A stretch of 64,000 nt of DNA from Polaromonas sp. UBA5171. Lineage in GTDB: Bacteria; Pseudomonadota; Gammaproteobacteria; Burkholderiales; Burkholderiaceae_C. The notes under the pieces are model-generated. The model did no database searches and was not told the DNA's origin. It was given only the letters and a program-made list of their open reading frames with translations. Each line of letters starts with the position of its first letter. Positions within the stretch are counted from its first letter, which is position 1. Position numbers and translations under genes: made by a program. The stretch spans positions 34,028 through 98,027 of the forward strand of contig DHWX01000029.1 in assembly GCA_002413395.1 (NCBI GenBank), given 5' to 3'. Positions 51,340-61,299 of this stretch are shown here, piece by piece.

Positions 51340-52539
51340 ATGGCTCGCGCATTCATTCCCTACGGCCTTTACTGGTCCACCCCGTTCGCCAAATGGCAAG
51401 GTCCGATCGCCCATCTGAACAGCCTGCGGCTGGCCGCTAATACCGGCAAGCAAGCACTGGAAGCGAAGCACTTTCCGATGGAGCGCATCGATCTGGGCAT
51501 TCTCGGCCACACCAATCCGCAGCATGGTAGTTTCTATGGCCTGCCTTATGTTACCGGCATGATGGGCCTCGAAAACGTCGCAGGCCCGACCGTGCAACAG
51601 GCTTGCGCCACCAGCGCCCGCGGATTGCAGATGGCCGCCGGTGAGGTGGCTGACGGCTCGTCCCAGTGCGCATTGCTGATCACCGCCGACCGGTGTTCCA
51701 ACGGCCCGATCGTGTACTACCCCGATCCCACCGCTCCCGGCGGTTCCGGCGTCACCGAGCGCTGGGTGCTGGACAACTTTGCTCTCGACCCGCATGCCAA
51801 AAACTCGATGCTCGACACCGCCGAGAATGTGGCCAAAAAGTTTGGCATCAGTACCGCGCAACAGCATGAAGTCGCGCTGGCCCGTTACGCCCAGTACGGC
51901 CAGGCCCTGACCAATGATCGCGCCTTCCAGCGTCGCTACATGGTCGATGTGCCGATTACCGACGCCGGCTTCCGCAAGCAAATCGGAACGCTGTCCGGCG
52001 ATGACGGTATTTTCGCCACCACCGCCGAGGGCCTTGCGAAGCTCAAGACAGTCCAGCCGAACGGCACCGTCACCTTCGGCTCGCAGACGCATCCGGCCGA
52101 CGGCAATGCAGGCGTCATCGTCACCACGCGCGAGATCGCGTGCGAGGTGTCGCTTGATCCGAAAATTGTCGTCGAATTGCTCGGTTTCGGCCAAGCCAGA
52201 GTAGAGAAAGGCCACATGCCGATGGCGGTTGCGCCGGCCGCGATGGCGGCGCTGATAAATGCCGGGCTGAGCATCAAGGACGTCGATGCGGTAAAGACGC
52301 ATAACCCGTTTGCAGTGAACGACATCGCTTTCGCCCGCGAGACCGGCTTTCCTCTGGAAAAAATGAACAACTACGGCTGTTCGCTGATATGGGGGCACCC
52401 GCAGGGACCGACCGGCCTGCGCAGCGTGATCGAACTGATCGAGGAACTGGCCATGCGTGGCGGCGGCATCGGACTGTTCAGCGGTTGTGCGGCCGGCGAT
52501 TCCGGTATGGCACTGGTTTTGCGCGTCAGCGGCTCCTGA
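51340..52539 (+). CDS. Thiolase
   Basis: The 399-residue protein has a thiolase fold: nucleophile Cys89 (VQQACATSARGLQ), the His-containing KTHNPFAVNDIAF region, GHPQGPTGLRS and a second Cys in SGCAAGDSG. It cleaves the 3-oxoacyl-CoA with CoA, giving acetyl-CoA and a shortened acyl-CoA. It starts 15 bases after the bifunctional gene. The N-terminal part is unlike FadA/PhaA and fits more specialised catabolic thiolases, for which aromatic or branched substrates are known. Confidence 0.88.
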   Translation: MARAFIPYGLYWSTPFAKWQGPIAHLNSLRLAANTGKQALEAKHFPMERIDLGILGHTNPQHGSFYGLPYVTGMMGLENVAGPTVQQACATSARGLQMAAGEVADGSSQCALLITADRCSNGPIVYYPDPTAPGGSGVTERWVLDNFALDPHAKNSMLDTAENVAKKFGISTAQQHEVALARYAQYGQALTNDRAFQRRYMVDVPITDAGFRKQIGTLSGDDGIFATTAEGLAKLKTVQPNGTVTFGSQTHPADGNAGVIVTTREIACEVSLDPKIVVELLGFGQARVEKGHMPMAVAPAAMAALINAGLSIKDVDAVKTHNPFAVNDIAFARETGFPLEKMNNYGCSLIWGHPQGPTGLRSVIELIEELAMRGGGIGLFSGCAAGDSGMALVLRVSGS

Positions 52540-52549
52540 TCGGACCACC

Positions 52550-52969
52550 ATGAGCAGGATCGTCGTCTACGAGGTCAACGTGATGTTTGGCGACTGCGAC
52601 CCCGCAGGCATCGTGTTCTTTCCCAACTTTGCCAAGTGGATGGATGCCTCGTCGCTGAATTTTTTCATGAAGTGCGGCGTGCCGCCCTGGCGTGAACTGG
52701 TCAAGACCACCGGCATCATTGGTGACCCATTACTGGAGGTCCGCATCAAGTTCATGCGCTCGGCAACCTATGGCGAGACGCTGCTGATCCACACCAGCAT
52801 CGACGAATGGCGCGACAAGGTGTTTGTACAGCGTCATGTGATCAAGCGTGGCGAAGACATGCTGTGCGAAGGCACGGAGACGCGCGCCTTTTGCGCGCGC
52901 CTGCCCGACAACCCAGACCATATCAAGATGATTTCCGTGCCTGAAGAAATCAAGACCAAATGCACATGA
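52550..52969 (+). CDS. 4-Hydroxybenzoyl-CoA thioesterase-type hot-dog protein
   Basis: The 139-residue protein is strikingly like the 4-hydroxybenzoyl-CoA thioesterase of Pseudomonas CBS3: FGDCDPAGIVFFPNFAKWMD with the catalytic Asp17 in the same position, then NFFMKCGVPPWRELV and FVQRHVIK. It hydrolyses an aryl-CoA to the acid and CoA. The start at 52550 aligns with the known family N-terminus. It follows the thiolase gene by ten bases, so it should release the aromatic acid made by thiolysis, for example 4-hydroxybenzoate. A general acyl-CoA thioesterase role is less likely but possible. Confidence 0.88.
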   Translation: MSRIVVYEVNVMFGDCDPAGIVFFPNFAKWMDASSLNFFMKCGVPPWRELVKTTGIIGDPLLEVRIKFMRSATYGETLLIHTSIDEWRDKVFVQRHVIKRGEDMLCEGTETRAFCARLPDNPDHIKMISVPEEIKTKCT

Positions 52970-53022
52970 CTTTGCGATTGATTTTTTCCGCTCCCCAGCC
53001 CTCAAACCAGAAGGAGACTTTC

Positions 53023-54165
53023 ATGAAATTCAACAAAGCCGCAGCCTGTGGCGCTATTGCCTTGCTGATGTCAGGTACCGCACTGGCTGATATCACTATC
53101 GGCGTGAGCCTGCCCCTGACCGGACCCGCCTCAGGCTTGGGCATTCCCTCCAAGAACGGGCTGGCCTTGTGGCCGGATAACATCGCAGGTGAAAAGATCA
53201 AACTGCTGGTCTTGGACGATGCGACCGATCCGACTCAGGCCTCCAGGAATGCGCGCCGTTTTATCACTGAAGACAAGGTCGACGTGATCATCGGTTCAGT
53301 CGCAACGCCCGCAGCGATCGCGATTGCAAGCGTGGCTGAGGAAGGGCAAACGGTGCAGCTATCGCTATCGCCGGTCGAACTGCCGGAAGGCAAAGACGGC
53401 TGGACTTTCCGTCTACCGCAATCCATTGCAGTCATGGCATCCGGCATTATTCGACACATGAAAGGGAATGGTATAAAGAACTTCGCGTTCATCGGCTATG
53501 CCGACGCCTACGGCGAGAGCTGGCTGAAAGAAATCACCCGCATCGGCAAGGAGGCCGGCATCAAGATCACCACAGTGGAACGCTATGGCCGCGCCGACAC
53601 CAGCGTCACCGGGCAGGCGCTCAAAGTTGTCTCCGGCAATCCGGATGCAATTTTGATTGTCGCGTCCGGCAGCGGCGCCGCCCTGCCGCACAAGACTCTG
53701 ATCGAACGCGGCTACAAAGGCAAGATTTATCAGACGCATGGCGCCGCGTCACGCGACCTGATCCGGCTCGGCGGCAAGGATGTCGAGGGTAGTTTTGTCA
53801 TTTCAGGTCTGGCAGTATTGCCTGAGGCCTTGCCGGACAGCCATCCCTCCAAAAAATTGGCAGTCAGCTTCGTACAAGATTACGAGAAGATGTATGGTGC
53901 CAACACACGCAATCAGTTTGCGGCATCGATCTATGATGCACAGCTCGTTCTGCAACGCGTGGTCCCGGAAGCCCTGAAGAAAGGCAAGACCGGTACACCC
54001 GCATTCCGAACGGCACTCAAGGAAGCACTCGAACATGTCGGTAATATCACGATCACGCAGGGCGTGATGCACTTCACACCGACCGATCACTTCGGTCTTG
54101 GAGCAGATTCCCGCATGATGCTGACGATCGAGAACGGCAACTGGAAATCCGCCGAAATCCGCTAA
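53023..54165 (+). CDS. Liv-type ABC transporter substrate-binding protein
   Basis: The 380-residue protein has a signal peptide (MKFNKAAACGAIALLMSGTA, cleavage near LADI) and a type I periplasmic-binding-protein fold of the branched-chain amino acid class (IGVSLPLTGPASGLG, DVIIGSVATPAAIAIAS). In soil bacteria this class also binds aromatic acids, including hydroxycinnamates. AAGGAG precedes the ATG. It is the last intact gene of the operon; its permease and ATPase partners are not here and must come from elsewhere in the genome. Confidence 0.9.
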   Translation: MKFNKAAACGAIALLMSGTALADITIGVSLPLTGPASGLGIPSKNGLALWPDNIAGEKIKLLVLDDATDPTQASRNARRFITEDKVDVIIGSVATPAAIAIASVAEEGQTVQLSLSPVELPEGKDGWTFRLPQSIAVMASGIIRHMKGNGIKNFAFIGYADAYGESWLKEITRIGKEAGIKITTVERYGRADTSVTGQALKVVSGNPDAILIVASGSGAALPHKTLIERGYKGKIYQTHGAASRDLIRLGGKDVEGSFVISGLAVLPEALPDSHPSKKLAVSFVQDYEKMYGANTRNQFAASIYDAQLVLQRVVPEALKKGKTGTPAFRTALKEALEHVGNITITQGVMHFTPTDHFGLGADSRMMLTIENGNWKSAEIR

Positions 54166-54333
54166 TCCGGTAGTCGCCACGGCTATGAACAGGAGGTCTG
54201 CACAAACCTGCTGCCCTCCGATAAGGAATCTCTGCTAAGCCGATCCTGTGTGCATGGCGCAAGCCCCCCGCCTGAAAAAATCTAGCAGACGTTTGGCGAC
54301 AGGCGATTTTTCGTTATCAATTCAGGACCGGAC

Positions 54334-54725
54334 ATGATGTCTTGCCGACCCAGAACCGATGAGATGGTGTTTGTGCTATCGCAAGTGCTTCAAGGGCCCC
54401 ATCACTTGCAGGCGCTGTCACCTTATCGCAAACTCGACATCGCCAAGTACCACCCCGAAACGTCACGCCGTGAAGCTGCTCAGCGCTGGTGCAGTTTGAC
54501 GACACCATGGTGCACTGGGTTGCGGAGGATTTTTTAAGGGCCATGACATTGACGCTGCCGGACTGGGCCTGGACATATCTTGAAACAATGATCACGATAG
54601 CGTCACTGCGCTGGACTGCGCCCGCGCGCGCCCTTGAACGTTGGATCATGCCGGAATTGTCGATGCGGCTTGGTATCATCAGTGGAGCCACCGCTTGCCT
54701 GCCTGCAGCCGAAATACACCCTTGA
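54334..54725 (+). pseudogene. Eroded acyl-CoA dehydrogenase remnant
   Basis: An initial segment (RTDEMVFVLSQVLQGPHHLQ, ALSPYRKLD) resembles the start of long acyl-CoA dehydrogenases of the DmdC type, and about 40 codons later another frame has VHWVAEDFLRAMTLTLPDWAW and ARALERWIMPELSMRLGII, which look like the same family's C-terminus. The central 450 or so residues are missing and the frames differ, so this is at most a deletion remnant. The rest of the 572-base gap between genes shows nothing else that I can name. The identification rests on short stretches and is tentative. Confidence 0.4.
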
Positions 54726-54737
54726 TCTAACCGGTCC

Positions 54738-55199
54738 ATGTCCACTGCGAGTCCAACTCAAACTGCCACTATCGACGAAGTGGACACTCGGTACGTTGAA
54801 ACCCTCCTGGGATACAACGCGCGTCGCGCGTCGCTGGCGGTAATCGAAGTGTTCCTGAAGCGCATGGCGGTGTACAAGCTGCGGCCCGTTGACTTTTCGG
54901 TCGCGTCGCTGATCGTGCATAACCCGGGCATTACGTCACGCCAGTTATGCAGCACACTGGGCCTCCGACCTCCAAATCTGGTTGGCCTGGTCAATACTTT
55001 GGAAAAGCGCGGCCTGATCTGCAGGCGACCGCACCCCATTGATGGACGAGCCAACGGCTTACATGCTACTGCCGCTGGAATGTCACTTTTGAAAAAGGCT
55101 GAAACTGCCGCTGCCGTTCTCGAAGACGACGTGGCCGTGCGCCTGACTGCAACCGAGCGCAAGACATTGATACGGCTGCTGAAAAAGGTCTATCTGTAG
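54738..55199 (+). CDS. MarR-family transcriptional regulator
   Basis: The 153-residue protein has a MarR winged helix: FSVASLIVHNPGITSRQLCS, TLGLRPPNLVGLVNTLEKRG and the wing ICRRPHPIDGRANGLHATAAG. MarR repressors of this kind, such as CouR and HcaR, often respond to aryl-CoA or aromatic acids. It lies after the catabolic genes and is separated from them by the decayed dehydrogenase. The inverted repeat at 47564-47586 is a possible target. Whether it is a repressor or activator is not visible. Confidence 0.88.
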   Translation: MSTASPTQTATIDEVDTRYVETLLGYNARRASLAVIEVFLKRMAVYKLRPVDFSVASLIVHNPGITSRQLCSTLGLRPPNLVGLVNTLEKRGLICRRPHPIDGRANGLHATAAGMSLLKKAETAAAVLEDDVAVRLTATERKTLIRLLKKVYL

Positions 55200-55391
55200 G
55201 ACGGTGAGATATTGGTTTTTGACACCAGCGCGAAATTGGCCCAGGTTGCCGATTTTGGCTGATCCGTACCAAATCTCTGAAACCTCAATGTTGGCAACTG
55301 TTTACAGCGTCATCTGGTGAGTCCATCATTTCTGGCAACCTGGCCTGCATTTCAGATATGTGGCTTTCCGTGCTATCTCTGCACAGACATT

Positions 55392-55418
55392 AAAAAGACT
55401 TGGCATTTCAGCTAAGTC
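55392..55418 (-). terminator. Candidate terminator after tRNA-Val
   Basis: On the minus strand GACTTAGC and GCCAAGTC pair with one mismatch over a short loop and are followed by five T residues, about 20 bases after the tRNA 3' end. Confidence 0.55.
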
Positions 55419-55437
55419 ATCGTTTTTTAATGTTTTT

Positions 55438-55512
55438 TGGTGGGCGGTGCAGGCTTCGAACCTGCGACCCCTGCAGTGTGAATGCAGTGCTCTACCCCTG
55501 AGCTAACCGCCC
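55438..55512 (-). tRNA. tRNA-Val (anticodon CAC)
   Basis: The 75-base minus-strand gene folds into a full cloverleaf: acceptor GGGCGGT with ACCGCCC, anticodon stem CTGCA/TGCAG around TTCACAC (anticodon CAC, reading GTG) and the T-arm GCAGG-TTCGAAG-CCTGC. The CCA end is encoded. It sits between dnaQ and the MarR gene. Confidence 0.96.
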
Positions 55513-55541
55513 TAATGGTCAGCATTTGATTATATGTTGTT

Positions 55542-56279
55542 TCAGACCATTTTTTTGATCAGGGTAGCCGACAGCTCAGCCGCCACAACGCGCCAAACGG
55601 TTTTCCCCTTGCTGGTCTTGTCAATATCGGCAAGCAACTTCTCGTGATCGGCGATTTCCTGGTCATTCGCCGCAAGCAGTGGCAACTCAAATGTGCTCAG
55701 ATCGATCAGCGGAGTGGCGTCGCCGTGATGGCTGGTGTCGCCCACATCCATCATGAGGCTGTTTTGCCCCCGTGTCAGATTGATGTACACGTCGGCCAGC
55801 AGTTCCGCGTCGAGCAAGGCACCATGCAAGGTCCGGCCTGAATTGTCAACGTCCAGCCGGTCACACAGGGCGTTCAGCGAGTTGCGCTTGCCCGGGAACA
55901 TTTCCTTGGCCATCATCAGGCTGTCGGTTACCTTGTCCACGCATTGCCTGATAGGTTTCCGGCCAATAAGCTCCAGCTCCTTGTCAAGAAAACTTACATC
56001 GAAAGGGGCGTTATGGATGATGATCTCAGCGCCCTGCAGATAGTCCAGCAACTCATCCGCCAGTGCGGAGAATTTGGGCTTGTCCTTCAAAAATTCATTG
56101 CTGATGCCGTGAACCTTGAGCGCGTCCTCATGGCTGTCACGTTCGGGGTTCAGGTAAAAATGGCGGTTGTTGCCAGTAAGCTTGCGGCCCACCAGCTCCA
56201 CGCAACCAATCTCAACAATGCGGTCGCCGTTTTCAGCAGAGAGTCCGGTGGTTTCAGTGTCTAGAACAATTTGGCGCAT
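55542..56279 (-). CDS. dnaQ: DNA polymerase III epsilon subunit (3'-5' proofreading exonuclease)
   Basis: The 245-residue protein has the DEDDh exonuclease motifs: Asp7-Thr-Glu9 in MRQIVLDTETTGL, the HNAPFDVSFLDKE segment, and the HGALLDAELLADVY motif with catalytic His and Asp. It proofreads newly made DNA in the replicase core. It is the usual length, with a poorly conserved tail that binds the alpha subunit. It lies between tRNA-Val and the isc operon; 156 bases separate it from fdx, where I see only a short, unassigned open stretch. Confidence 0.95.
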   Translation of the reverse strand: MRQIVLDTETTGLSAENGDRIVEIGCVELVGRKLTGNNRHFYLNPERDSHEDALKVHGISNEFLKDKPKFSALADELLDYLQGAEIIIHNAPFDVSFLDKELELIGRKPIRQCVDKVTDSLMMAKEMFPGKRNSLNALCDRLDVDNSGRTLHGALLDAELLADVYINLTRGQNSLMMDVGDTSHHGDATPLIDLSTFELPLLAANDQEIADHEKLLADIDKTSKGKTVWRVVAAELSATLIKKMV

Positions 56280-56435
56280 AGTTCAACTATAGCGCGGCCT
56301 GCACAGACGGGGCTTCGGGCAGATCAGCAAATTTTTGCAAATCAGCGCCACCGATATCCCCTCCAAGGTAAAAGCGTGGCACCTGTCTGAGCACTGTCGG
56401 CTGCCAGCCTCGGGGTACAGCCGCGGCATCTGAGT

Positions 56436-56774
56436 TTAGTGATTTTCCTTGGCGTGATTGATGGAGTATTTGGGTATCTCCACCGTCACGTCGCTCTGCG
56501 CCAGAAAAGCCTGGCAACTCAGGCGCGAGTTAGGCTCCAGCCCCCAAGCACGATCCAGCAGGTCTTCCTCACTTTCGTCGAGCGGGTTCAATGAATTGAA
56601 ACCTTCACGCACCACCACATGGCAGGTGGTGCAGGCGCAACTCATTTCGCAGGCATGTTCAATGTTGATCTTGTGATCAATCAATGCCTCACAGATGGAA
56701 GTGCCCGCAGGGGCCGAAATCTCAGCGCCCTGCGGGCAATACTCTGGATGAGGCAGAATTTTTATGATGGGCAT
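56436..56774 (-). CDS. fdx: ISC-type [2Fe-2S] ferredoxin
   Basis: The 112-residue protein binds one [2Fe-2S] cluster with Cys42, Cys48, Cys51 and Cys87 (ACEMSCACTTC ... LSC), the same positions as in E. coli Fdx. It donates electrons for iron-sulfur cluster assembly. It is 14 bases downstream of hscA, and is the last gene of the isc operon. The small gene iscX, which follows fdx in enterics, is absent here. Confidence 0.96.
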   Translation of the reverse strand: MPIIKILPHPEYCPQGAEISAPAGTSICEALIDHKINIEHACEMSCACTTCHVVVREGFNSLNPLDESEEDLLDRAWGLEPNSRLSCQAFLAQSDVTVEIPKYSINHAKENH

Positions 56775-56788
56775 GCTTGCCAGTCCGA

Positions 56789-58651
56789 TCAGACCGCCTC
56801 GATGTTTTTTCCGGCCAGTGCTTGTCTGATGCCGCGATTCATGCGCTGCGCCGCGAAAGCCTCGGTGCCCTTCGCCAGCGCCTGGGTTGCCGCTTCGATG
56901 GCGACCGCATTGCCGTGCGCGCGCGTATCAGACAAACCACGCATCAAACTGTCAATTTGCGCCCGCTCATTGGGGTTGAGCAGGTCCGCGTCCACCACCA
57001 ACGCGCTCTGCGTGGCCAGCATCATGCGGTCAGCATTGATCCGCGCCTCGGCCAGCGCACGCGCCTGCATGTCTTGCCGGGCCGTTGAAAAACTCTCTTG
57101 CAGCATGCGGGCAATTTCTTCATCCGACAGGCCGTAGGAAGGCTTTACATCAATGTGCGCTTCGACCCCGCTACCCTGCTCCCTGGCATTGACGCTGAGC
57201 AGACCATCCGCATCGACGGTAAACATCACACGGATGCGCGCGGCACCCGCGGCCATTGGCGGAATATCGCGCAACTCGAAGCGCGCCAGACTTCGGCAGT
57301 CGGCCACCAGATCGCGCTCACCCTGCACCACATGCAATGCCAGGGCTGTCTGGCCGTCCTGGAAAGTGGTGAAGTCCTGCACCATGGCCGTGGGTATGGT
57401 CTGGTTGCGCGGCACGATGCGCTCGACCAGCCCGCCCATGGTTTCAATACCCAGCGAGAGCGGAATCACATCAAGCAGCAGCAGATCCGACCCGGTGCCG
57501 TTGCCTGCCAACTGATTGGCGGAAATGGCCGCGCCCAGCGCCACTACCTCGTCAGGATTCAGATTGGTCAAGGGTTCACGTCCAAAGAAGCTGGCAACCG
57601 CCTTGCGGACTTGCGGCATGCGCGTGGCGCCGCCCACCAGCACGACGCCGTCAATGGCGTTCTTGGCCAGTTTGGCATCGCGCAACGCCTTGCGCACGGC
57701 CGCGAGGGTGCGCTGTGTGAGGTGTGCGGTGGCGGTTTCAAAATCCTCCGCCTTCAGCTCGAAATTGAGCGTCGTCCTGGCAAGCTGAACGTAAAATGGC
57801 ACAGATGCGGCATAGGACAGTGCTTCCTTGCAGGCACGCGCCGCGCGCTGCAGGGCCGCCTTGTCCGAGGGTGTCAGGGCATCCGCCGCCATACCGGCTT
57901 TTGCTAGAACCCACGCCACCAGCGCGCGGTCATAGTCGTCACCCCCGAGCGCGGAATCACCGCCAGTGGAAGCTACTTCAAAAACACCCTGCGTCAACCG
58001 CAGGATGGAAATATCAAAAGTTCCACCACCCAGATCGTAGATGGCATAAACCCCTGCGCTGGCGTTGTCCAGGCCATAGGCGATCGCAGCCGCAGTGGGT
58101 TCATTAATGAGCCGCAGCACATGCAGGCCAGCCAGTTGCGCGGCGTCCTTTGTTGCCTGGCGCTGGGCCTCGTCAAAATAAGCAGGAACCGTGATCACGG
58201 CACCATAAACATCTTCATTGAAAGTGTCTTCGGCCCGGTGGCGCAACGTAGCCAGGATTTCAGCGCTGATCTCGACCGGATTTTTTTCTCCCGCAATGGT
58301 TTGCAGCGTGACCATGCCCGGCTTGTCGTTGAGCTGGTAAGGCAACTGCCCGCGGTTGCCTATGTCATGAATACCCCGCCCCATCAGGCGCTTGACTGAA
58401 GAGATGGTGTTGCGCGGATCGTCAACCTGGGCCGCCAATGCCGCAAAACCCACCTCGCGCCGCTCAGCGCCAAGATAACGAACCACGCTGGGCAAGATCA
58501 CCCGACCCTGTCCGTCGGGCAAGCATTCGGAGACGCCATTGCGCACGCTCGCCACCAGGGAATGCGTAGTACCCAGATCAATGCCGATGGCGATGCGTCG
58601 CTGGTGCGGGTCGGGTGTCTGGCCGGGTTCGGAAATTTGCAGAAGTGCCAT
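56789..58651 (-). CDS. hscA: HscA, specialised Hsp70 for iron-sulfur cluster transfer
   Basis: The 620-residue protein is an Hsp70: [48 protein letters not shown] and [16 protein letters not shown] in the ATPase domain, then a substrate-binding domain. It is shorter than DnaK in the lid and lacks the acidic DnaK tail, as HscA does. With HscB it drives release of the cluster from IscU by recognising the IscU LPPVK motif. It lies 32 bases after hscB. Confidence 0.97.
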   Translation of the reverse strand: MALLQISEPGQTPDPHQRRIAIGIDLGTTHSLVASVRNGVSECLPDGQGRVILPSVVRYLGAERREVGFAALAAQVDDPRNTISSVKRLMGRGIHDIGNRGQLPYQLNDKPGMVTLQTIAGEKNPVEISAEILATLRHRAEDTFNEDVYGAVITVPAYFDEAQRQATKDAAQLAGLHVLRLINEPTAAAIAYGLDNASAGVYAIYDLGGGTFDISILRLTQGVFEVASTGGDSALGGDDYDRALVAWVLAKAGMAADALTPSDKAALQRAARACKEALSYAASVPFYVQLARTTLNFELKAEDFETATAHLTQRTLAAVRKALRDAKLAKNAIDGVVLVGGATRMPQVRKAVASFFGREPLTNLNPDEVVALGAAISANQLAGNGTGSDLLLLDVIPLSLGIETMGGLVERIVPRNQTIPTAMVQDFTTFQDGQTALALHVVQGERDLVADCRSLARFELRDIPPMAAGAARIRVMFTVDADGLLSVNAREQGSGVEAHIDVKPSYGLSDEEIARMLQESFSTARQDMQARALAEARINADRMMLATQSALVVDADLLNPNERAQIDSLMRGLSDTRAHGNAVAIEAATQALAKGTEAFAAQRMNRGIRQALAGKNIEAV

Positions 58652-58683
58652 GGCGTTTTGATCGTCGTACTTTTTATAATCTC

Positions 58684-59205
58684 TTATTGTCCCAGTTGGT
58701 CGATACGGGTATCCACCTCACTGACAAAGCGCTCGATAAACATCAGGTTTCTGACCTCCCGGGCGGCCGCTGAAAAGTCCTTTCTGGCGTCAAGCATCTG
58801 CTCTATTTTAAAGATCTGAATCCTGACGTCTGAAATTGACTGCAAGGCTATTTTTTCCATATCCTGAACGGTTTTGGCGTCGTCCAGCGCCTCGCGCCAC
58901 TGCATTTGCTGCATCAGGAATTCGGTTGACATGGCTGTATTGTTTTCAGCATTGATGGGAGCGCCGTGCAGTTCACACAAATAGCTAGCCCGTTTCAATG
59001 GGTCCTTCAGCCGCTGGTAGGCCTCGTTGATGCGCACCGACCATTGCATCGCCAGGCGCTGGGCCGCCGCGCCTTGGGCGGCAAACCGGTCAGGGTGAGC
59101 CTCGCGCTGCAACTCCTTCCAACGCGCGTCAAGCGCCGCGCTGTCCTGCGCGAACTGCATCGGCACATCAAAGAGTTCGAAGTCGTTGGATTGGAGCGAG
59201 GGCAC
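58684..59205 (-). CDS. hscB: HscB, J-domain co-chaperone for HscA
   Basis: The 173-residue protein has an N-terminal J domain with HPD ([10 protein letters not shown]) and a C-terminal helical domain that holds IscU. It brings IscU to HscA and stimulates its ATPase. It is preceded by iscA and followed by hscA in one direction. The length and arrangement are normal. Confidence 0.95.
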   Translation of the reverse strand: MPSLQSNDFELFDVPMQFAQDSAALDARWKELQREAHPDRFAAQGAAAQRLAMQWSVRINEAYQRLKDPLKRASYLCELHGAPINAENNTAMSTEFLMQQMQWREALDDAKTVQDMEKIALQSISDVRIQIFKIEQMLDARKDFSAAAREVRNLMFIERFVSEVDTRIDQLGQ

Positions 59206-59283
59206 AATGGAAAAAATTTGTGATGGAAAGCAGCGTAGCGAACGGCTGTCAGGCTAGGCACACAGTGTGCTCTACACACGAAA

Positions 59284-59607
59284 TTACACCCTAAAAGACT
59301 CGCCGCAACCGCAGCGATCACGCTCATTCGGGTTAACGAACCTGAAGCCTTCGTTCAGGCCCTCTCGCACAAAGTCGAGCTTCGTTCCATCGATATAGGC
59401 CATGCTTTTTGGGTCCACCAGCACCTTGACGCCGTTGTCCTCGAACACCACGTCCTCCGGTGCGATCTCGTCCACATACTCAAGCTTGTAGGCCAAGCCC
59501 GAGCATCCGGTAGTCTTGACGCCCAGACGCACTCCCACACCCTTGCCTCGCTTGGCGATATAGCGGGTCACATGGCGGGCTGCAGCATCAGTCAGGGTAA
59601 CGGACAT
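59284..59607 (-). CDS. iscA: IscA, A-type iron-sulfur carrier
   Basis: The 107-residue protein has the three cluster or iron ligands Cys35 (TTGCSGLAY), Cys99 and Cys101 (RCGCGESF), exactly the E. coli IscA numbering. That match decides the start at 59607 (MSVTLTDAA) over a Met three codons upstream. It carries clusters from IscU to target proteins. It lies 24 bases after iscU. Confidence 0.95.
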   Translation of the reverse strand: MSVTLTDAAARHVTRYIAKRGKGVGVRLGVKTTGCSGLAYKLEYVDEIAPEDVVFEDNGVKVLVDPKSMAYIDGTKLDFVREGLNEGFRFVNPNERDRCGCGESFRV

Positions 59608-59631
59608 TTCATTCACTTGAAAATCAGACCG

Positions 59632-60018
59632 TCAGTGGGCATGTTTTTGCTTGTAGTCATTCACGGCGGCCTTGATGGCATCTTCCGCCAGGATGGAGCA
59701 GTGAATCTTGACCGGCGGCAGGGCCAGTTCTTCGGCAATGGCGCTGTTTTTGATGCTTGCCGCCTCGTCAAGCGTCTTGCCCTTGACCCACTCGGTCACA
59801 AGTGAACTGGAGGCAATCGCCGAGCCACAACCATAGGTTTTAAAGCGCGCGTCTTCAATCACACCCGTGGCTGCATTGACCTTGATTTGCAGCTTCATAA
59901 CATCGCCACAGGCCGGCGCGCCGACCATGCCGGTGCCCACGGTCTCGTCGCCCTTTTCAAAGGAACCGACGTTGCGCGGGTTTTCGTAGTGATCGACCAC
60001 TTTTTCGCTGTATGCCAT
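59632..60018 (-). CDS. iscU: IscU, iron-sulfur cluster scaffold
   Basis: The 128-residue scaffold has Cys37 (GAPACGDV), Cys64 (YGCGSA) and Cys107 (KIHCSIL), and the HscA recognition motif LPPVK at about 100-104. The cluster is built here from sulfur supplied by IscS and iron. It is 63 bases downstream of iscS, in the canonical order. All key residues are present. Confidence 0.97.
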   Translation of the reverse strand: MAYSEKVVDHYENPRNVGSFEKGDETVGTGMVGAPACGDVMKLQIKVNAATGVIEDARFKTYGCGSAIASSSLVTEWVKGKTLDEAASIKNSAIAEELALPPVKIHCSILAEDAIKAAVNDYKQKHAH

Positions 60019-60081
60019 GATTAACTCCTGATTTTTCCTGCTCTGAGCGCCGCTCCGCGCGGCAGCCCAATCATGGCTATC

Positions 60082-61299
60082 TTAATGCGCCGCCCACTGG
60101 ATGGTGGACAAGTCAACACCGTCCTTGAACATCTCCCATAGTGGAGACAGCTCACGCAGTCTGGCCACGTTTCCACTGATCGTGGCAACGGCGTAATCGA
60201 TTTCTTCTTCAGTGGTCCAGCGCCCAATCGTCATGCGCAGGCTGCTGTGCGCCAACTCGTCGCTGCGGCCCAGGGCGCGCAGCACATAGCTGGGCTCCAG
60301 GCTGGCCGAGGTGCAGGCTGAACCGCTCGACACCGCCAAGCCCTTGATGCCCATGATCAGCGATTCGCCTTCAACAAAGTTGAAGCTCATATTGATGTTA
60401 TGCGGAATCCGTTTCTCGGCATGTCCATTGAGGAACACTTCCTCCATGTCCTTGAGGCCGTTCAGCATGCGCTCGTGCAATGCCCGAATGCGCTGGTTCT
60501 CTTCATGCATTTCGGCCTTGGCGATTGCGTAGGCCACGCCCATGCCGACGCACTGGTGAGTTGGCAAGGTACCCGAGCGCATGCCGCGCTCATGGCCACC
60601 ACCATGCATTTGCGCCTCCAGACGCACGCGCGGTTTGCGGCGCACGTACAGCGCGCCTATGCCCTTGGGGCCGTAGGTTTTGTGAGAAGTCAGACTCATC
60701 AGGTCAACCGGCAGTATCGCCAGATCGATGTCCACCCTGCCTGTTGCCTGCGCGGCATCCACATGAAAAATAATGCCTTTTTCACGGCACAAAGCACCGA
60801 TGGCGGGGATGTCCTGAATCACGCCGATTTCGTTGTTGACGAACATGACGCTTACCAGGATGGTGTCAGGCCGAATGGCTGCCTTCAGCGCATCCAGATT
60901 GAGCAATCCGTCGACCTGTACGTCCAGATATGTCACATCAAAGCCCTGGCGCTCCAGTTCACGACAGGTGTCAAGCACCGCCTTGTGCTCGGTCTTGACA
61001 GTGATGATGTGTTTTCCCTTTGTTTTATAGAAGTGGGCCGCGCCCTTGAGTGCCAGGTTGTCAGACTCGGTCGCTCCACTGGTCCAGACAATCTCGCGCG
61101 GGTCGGCGCCAATCAGATCGGCAACCTGCCCGCGCGCTTTTTCAACGGCGGCTTCAGCTTCCCATCCCCAGACATGGCTGCGCGAAGCGGGATTGCCAAA
61201 ATGCTCACGCAACCACGGAATCATCGCGTCCACCACCCGCGGATCGCAGGGATTGGTGGCACTGTAGTCCATGTAAATGGGAAAATGAGGGGTATCCAT
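60082..61299 (-). CDS. iscS: IscS, cysteine desulfurase
   Basis: The 405-residue pyridoxal-phosphate enzyme has Lys207 ([11 protein letters not shown]) and the active-site loop with Cys329 ([13 protein letters not shown]). It removes sulfur from cysteine and hands it to IscU, and also to tRNA thiolation and molybdopterin synthesis. It is 98 bases downstream of iscR. Confidence 0.97.
   Translation of the reverse strand: MDTPHFPIYMDYSATNPCDPRVVDAMIPWLREHFGNPASRSHVWGWEAEAAVEKARGQVADLIGADPREIVWTSGATESDNLALKGAAHFYKTKGKHIITVKTEHKAVLDTCRELERQGFDVTYLDVQVDGLLNLDALKAAIRPDTILVSVMFVNNEIGVIQDIPAIGALCREKGIIFHVDAAQATGRVDIDLAILPVDLMSLTSHKTYGPKGIGALYVRRKPRVRLEAQMHGGGHERGMRSGTLPTHQCVGMGVAYAIAKAEMHEENQRIRALHERMLNGLKDMEEVFLNGHAEKRIPHNINMSFNFVEGESLIMGIKGLAVSSGSACTSASLEPSYVLRALGRSDELAHSSLRMTIGRWTTEEEIDYAVATISGNVARLRELSPLWEMFKDGVDLSTIQWAAH

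Noticed and set aside
56287..56430. Small gene between dnaQ and fdx with a glutaredoxin-like end (VPRFYLGGDIGGADLQKF)
   Set aside because: The resemblance is short, there is no active-site Cys and no start; it may be a decayed remnant but cannot be supported.
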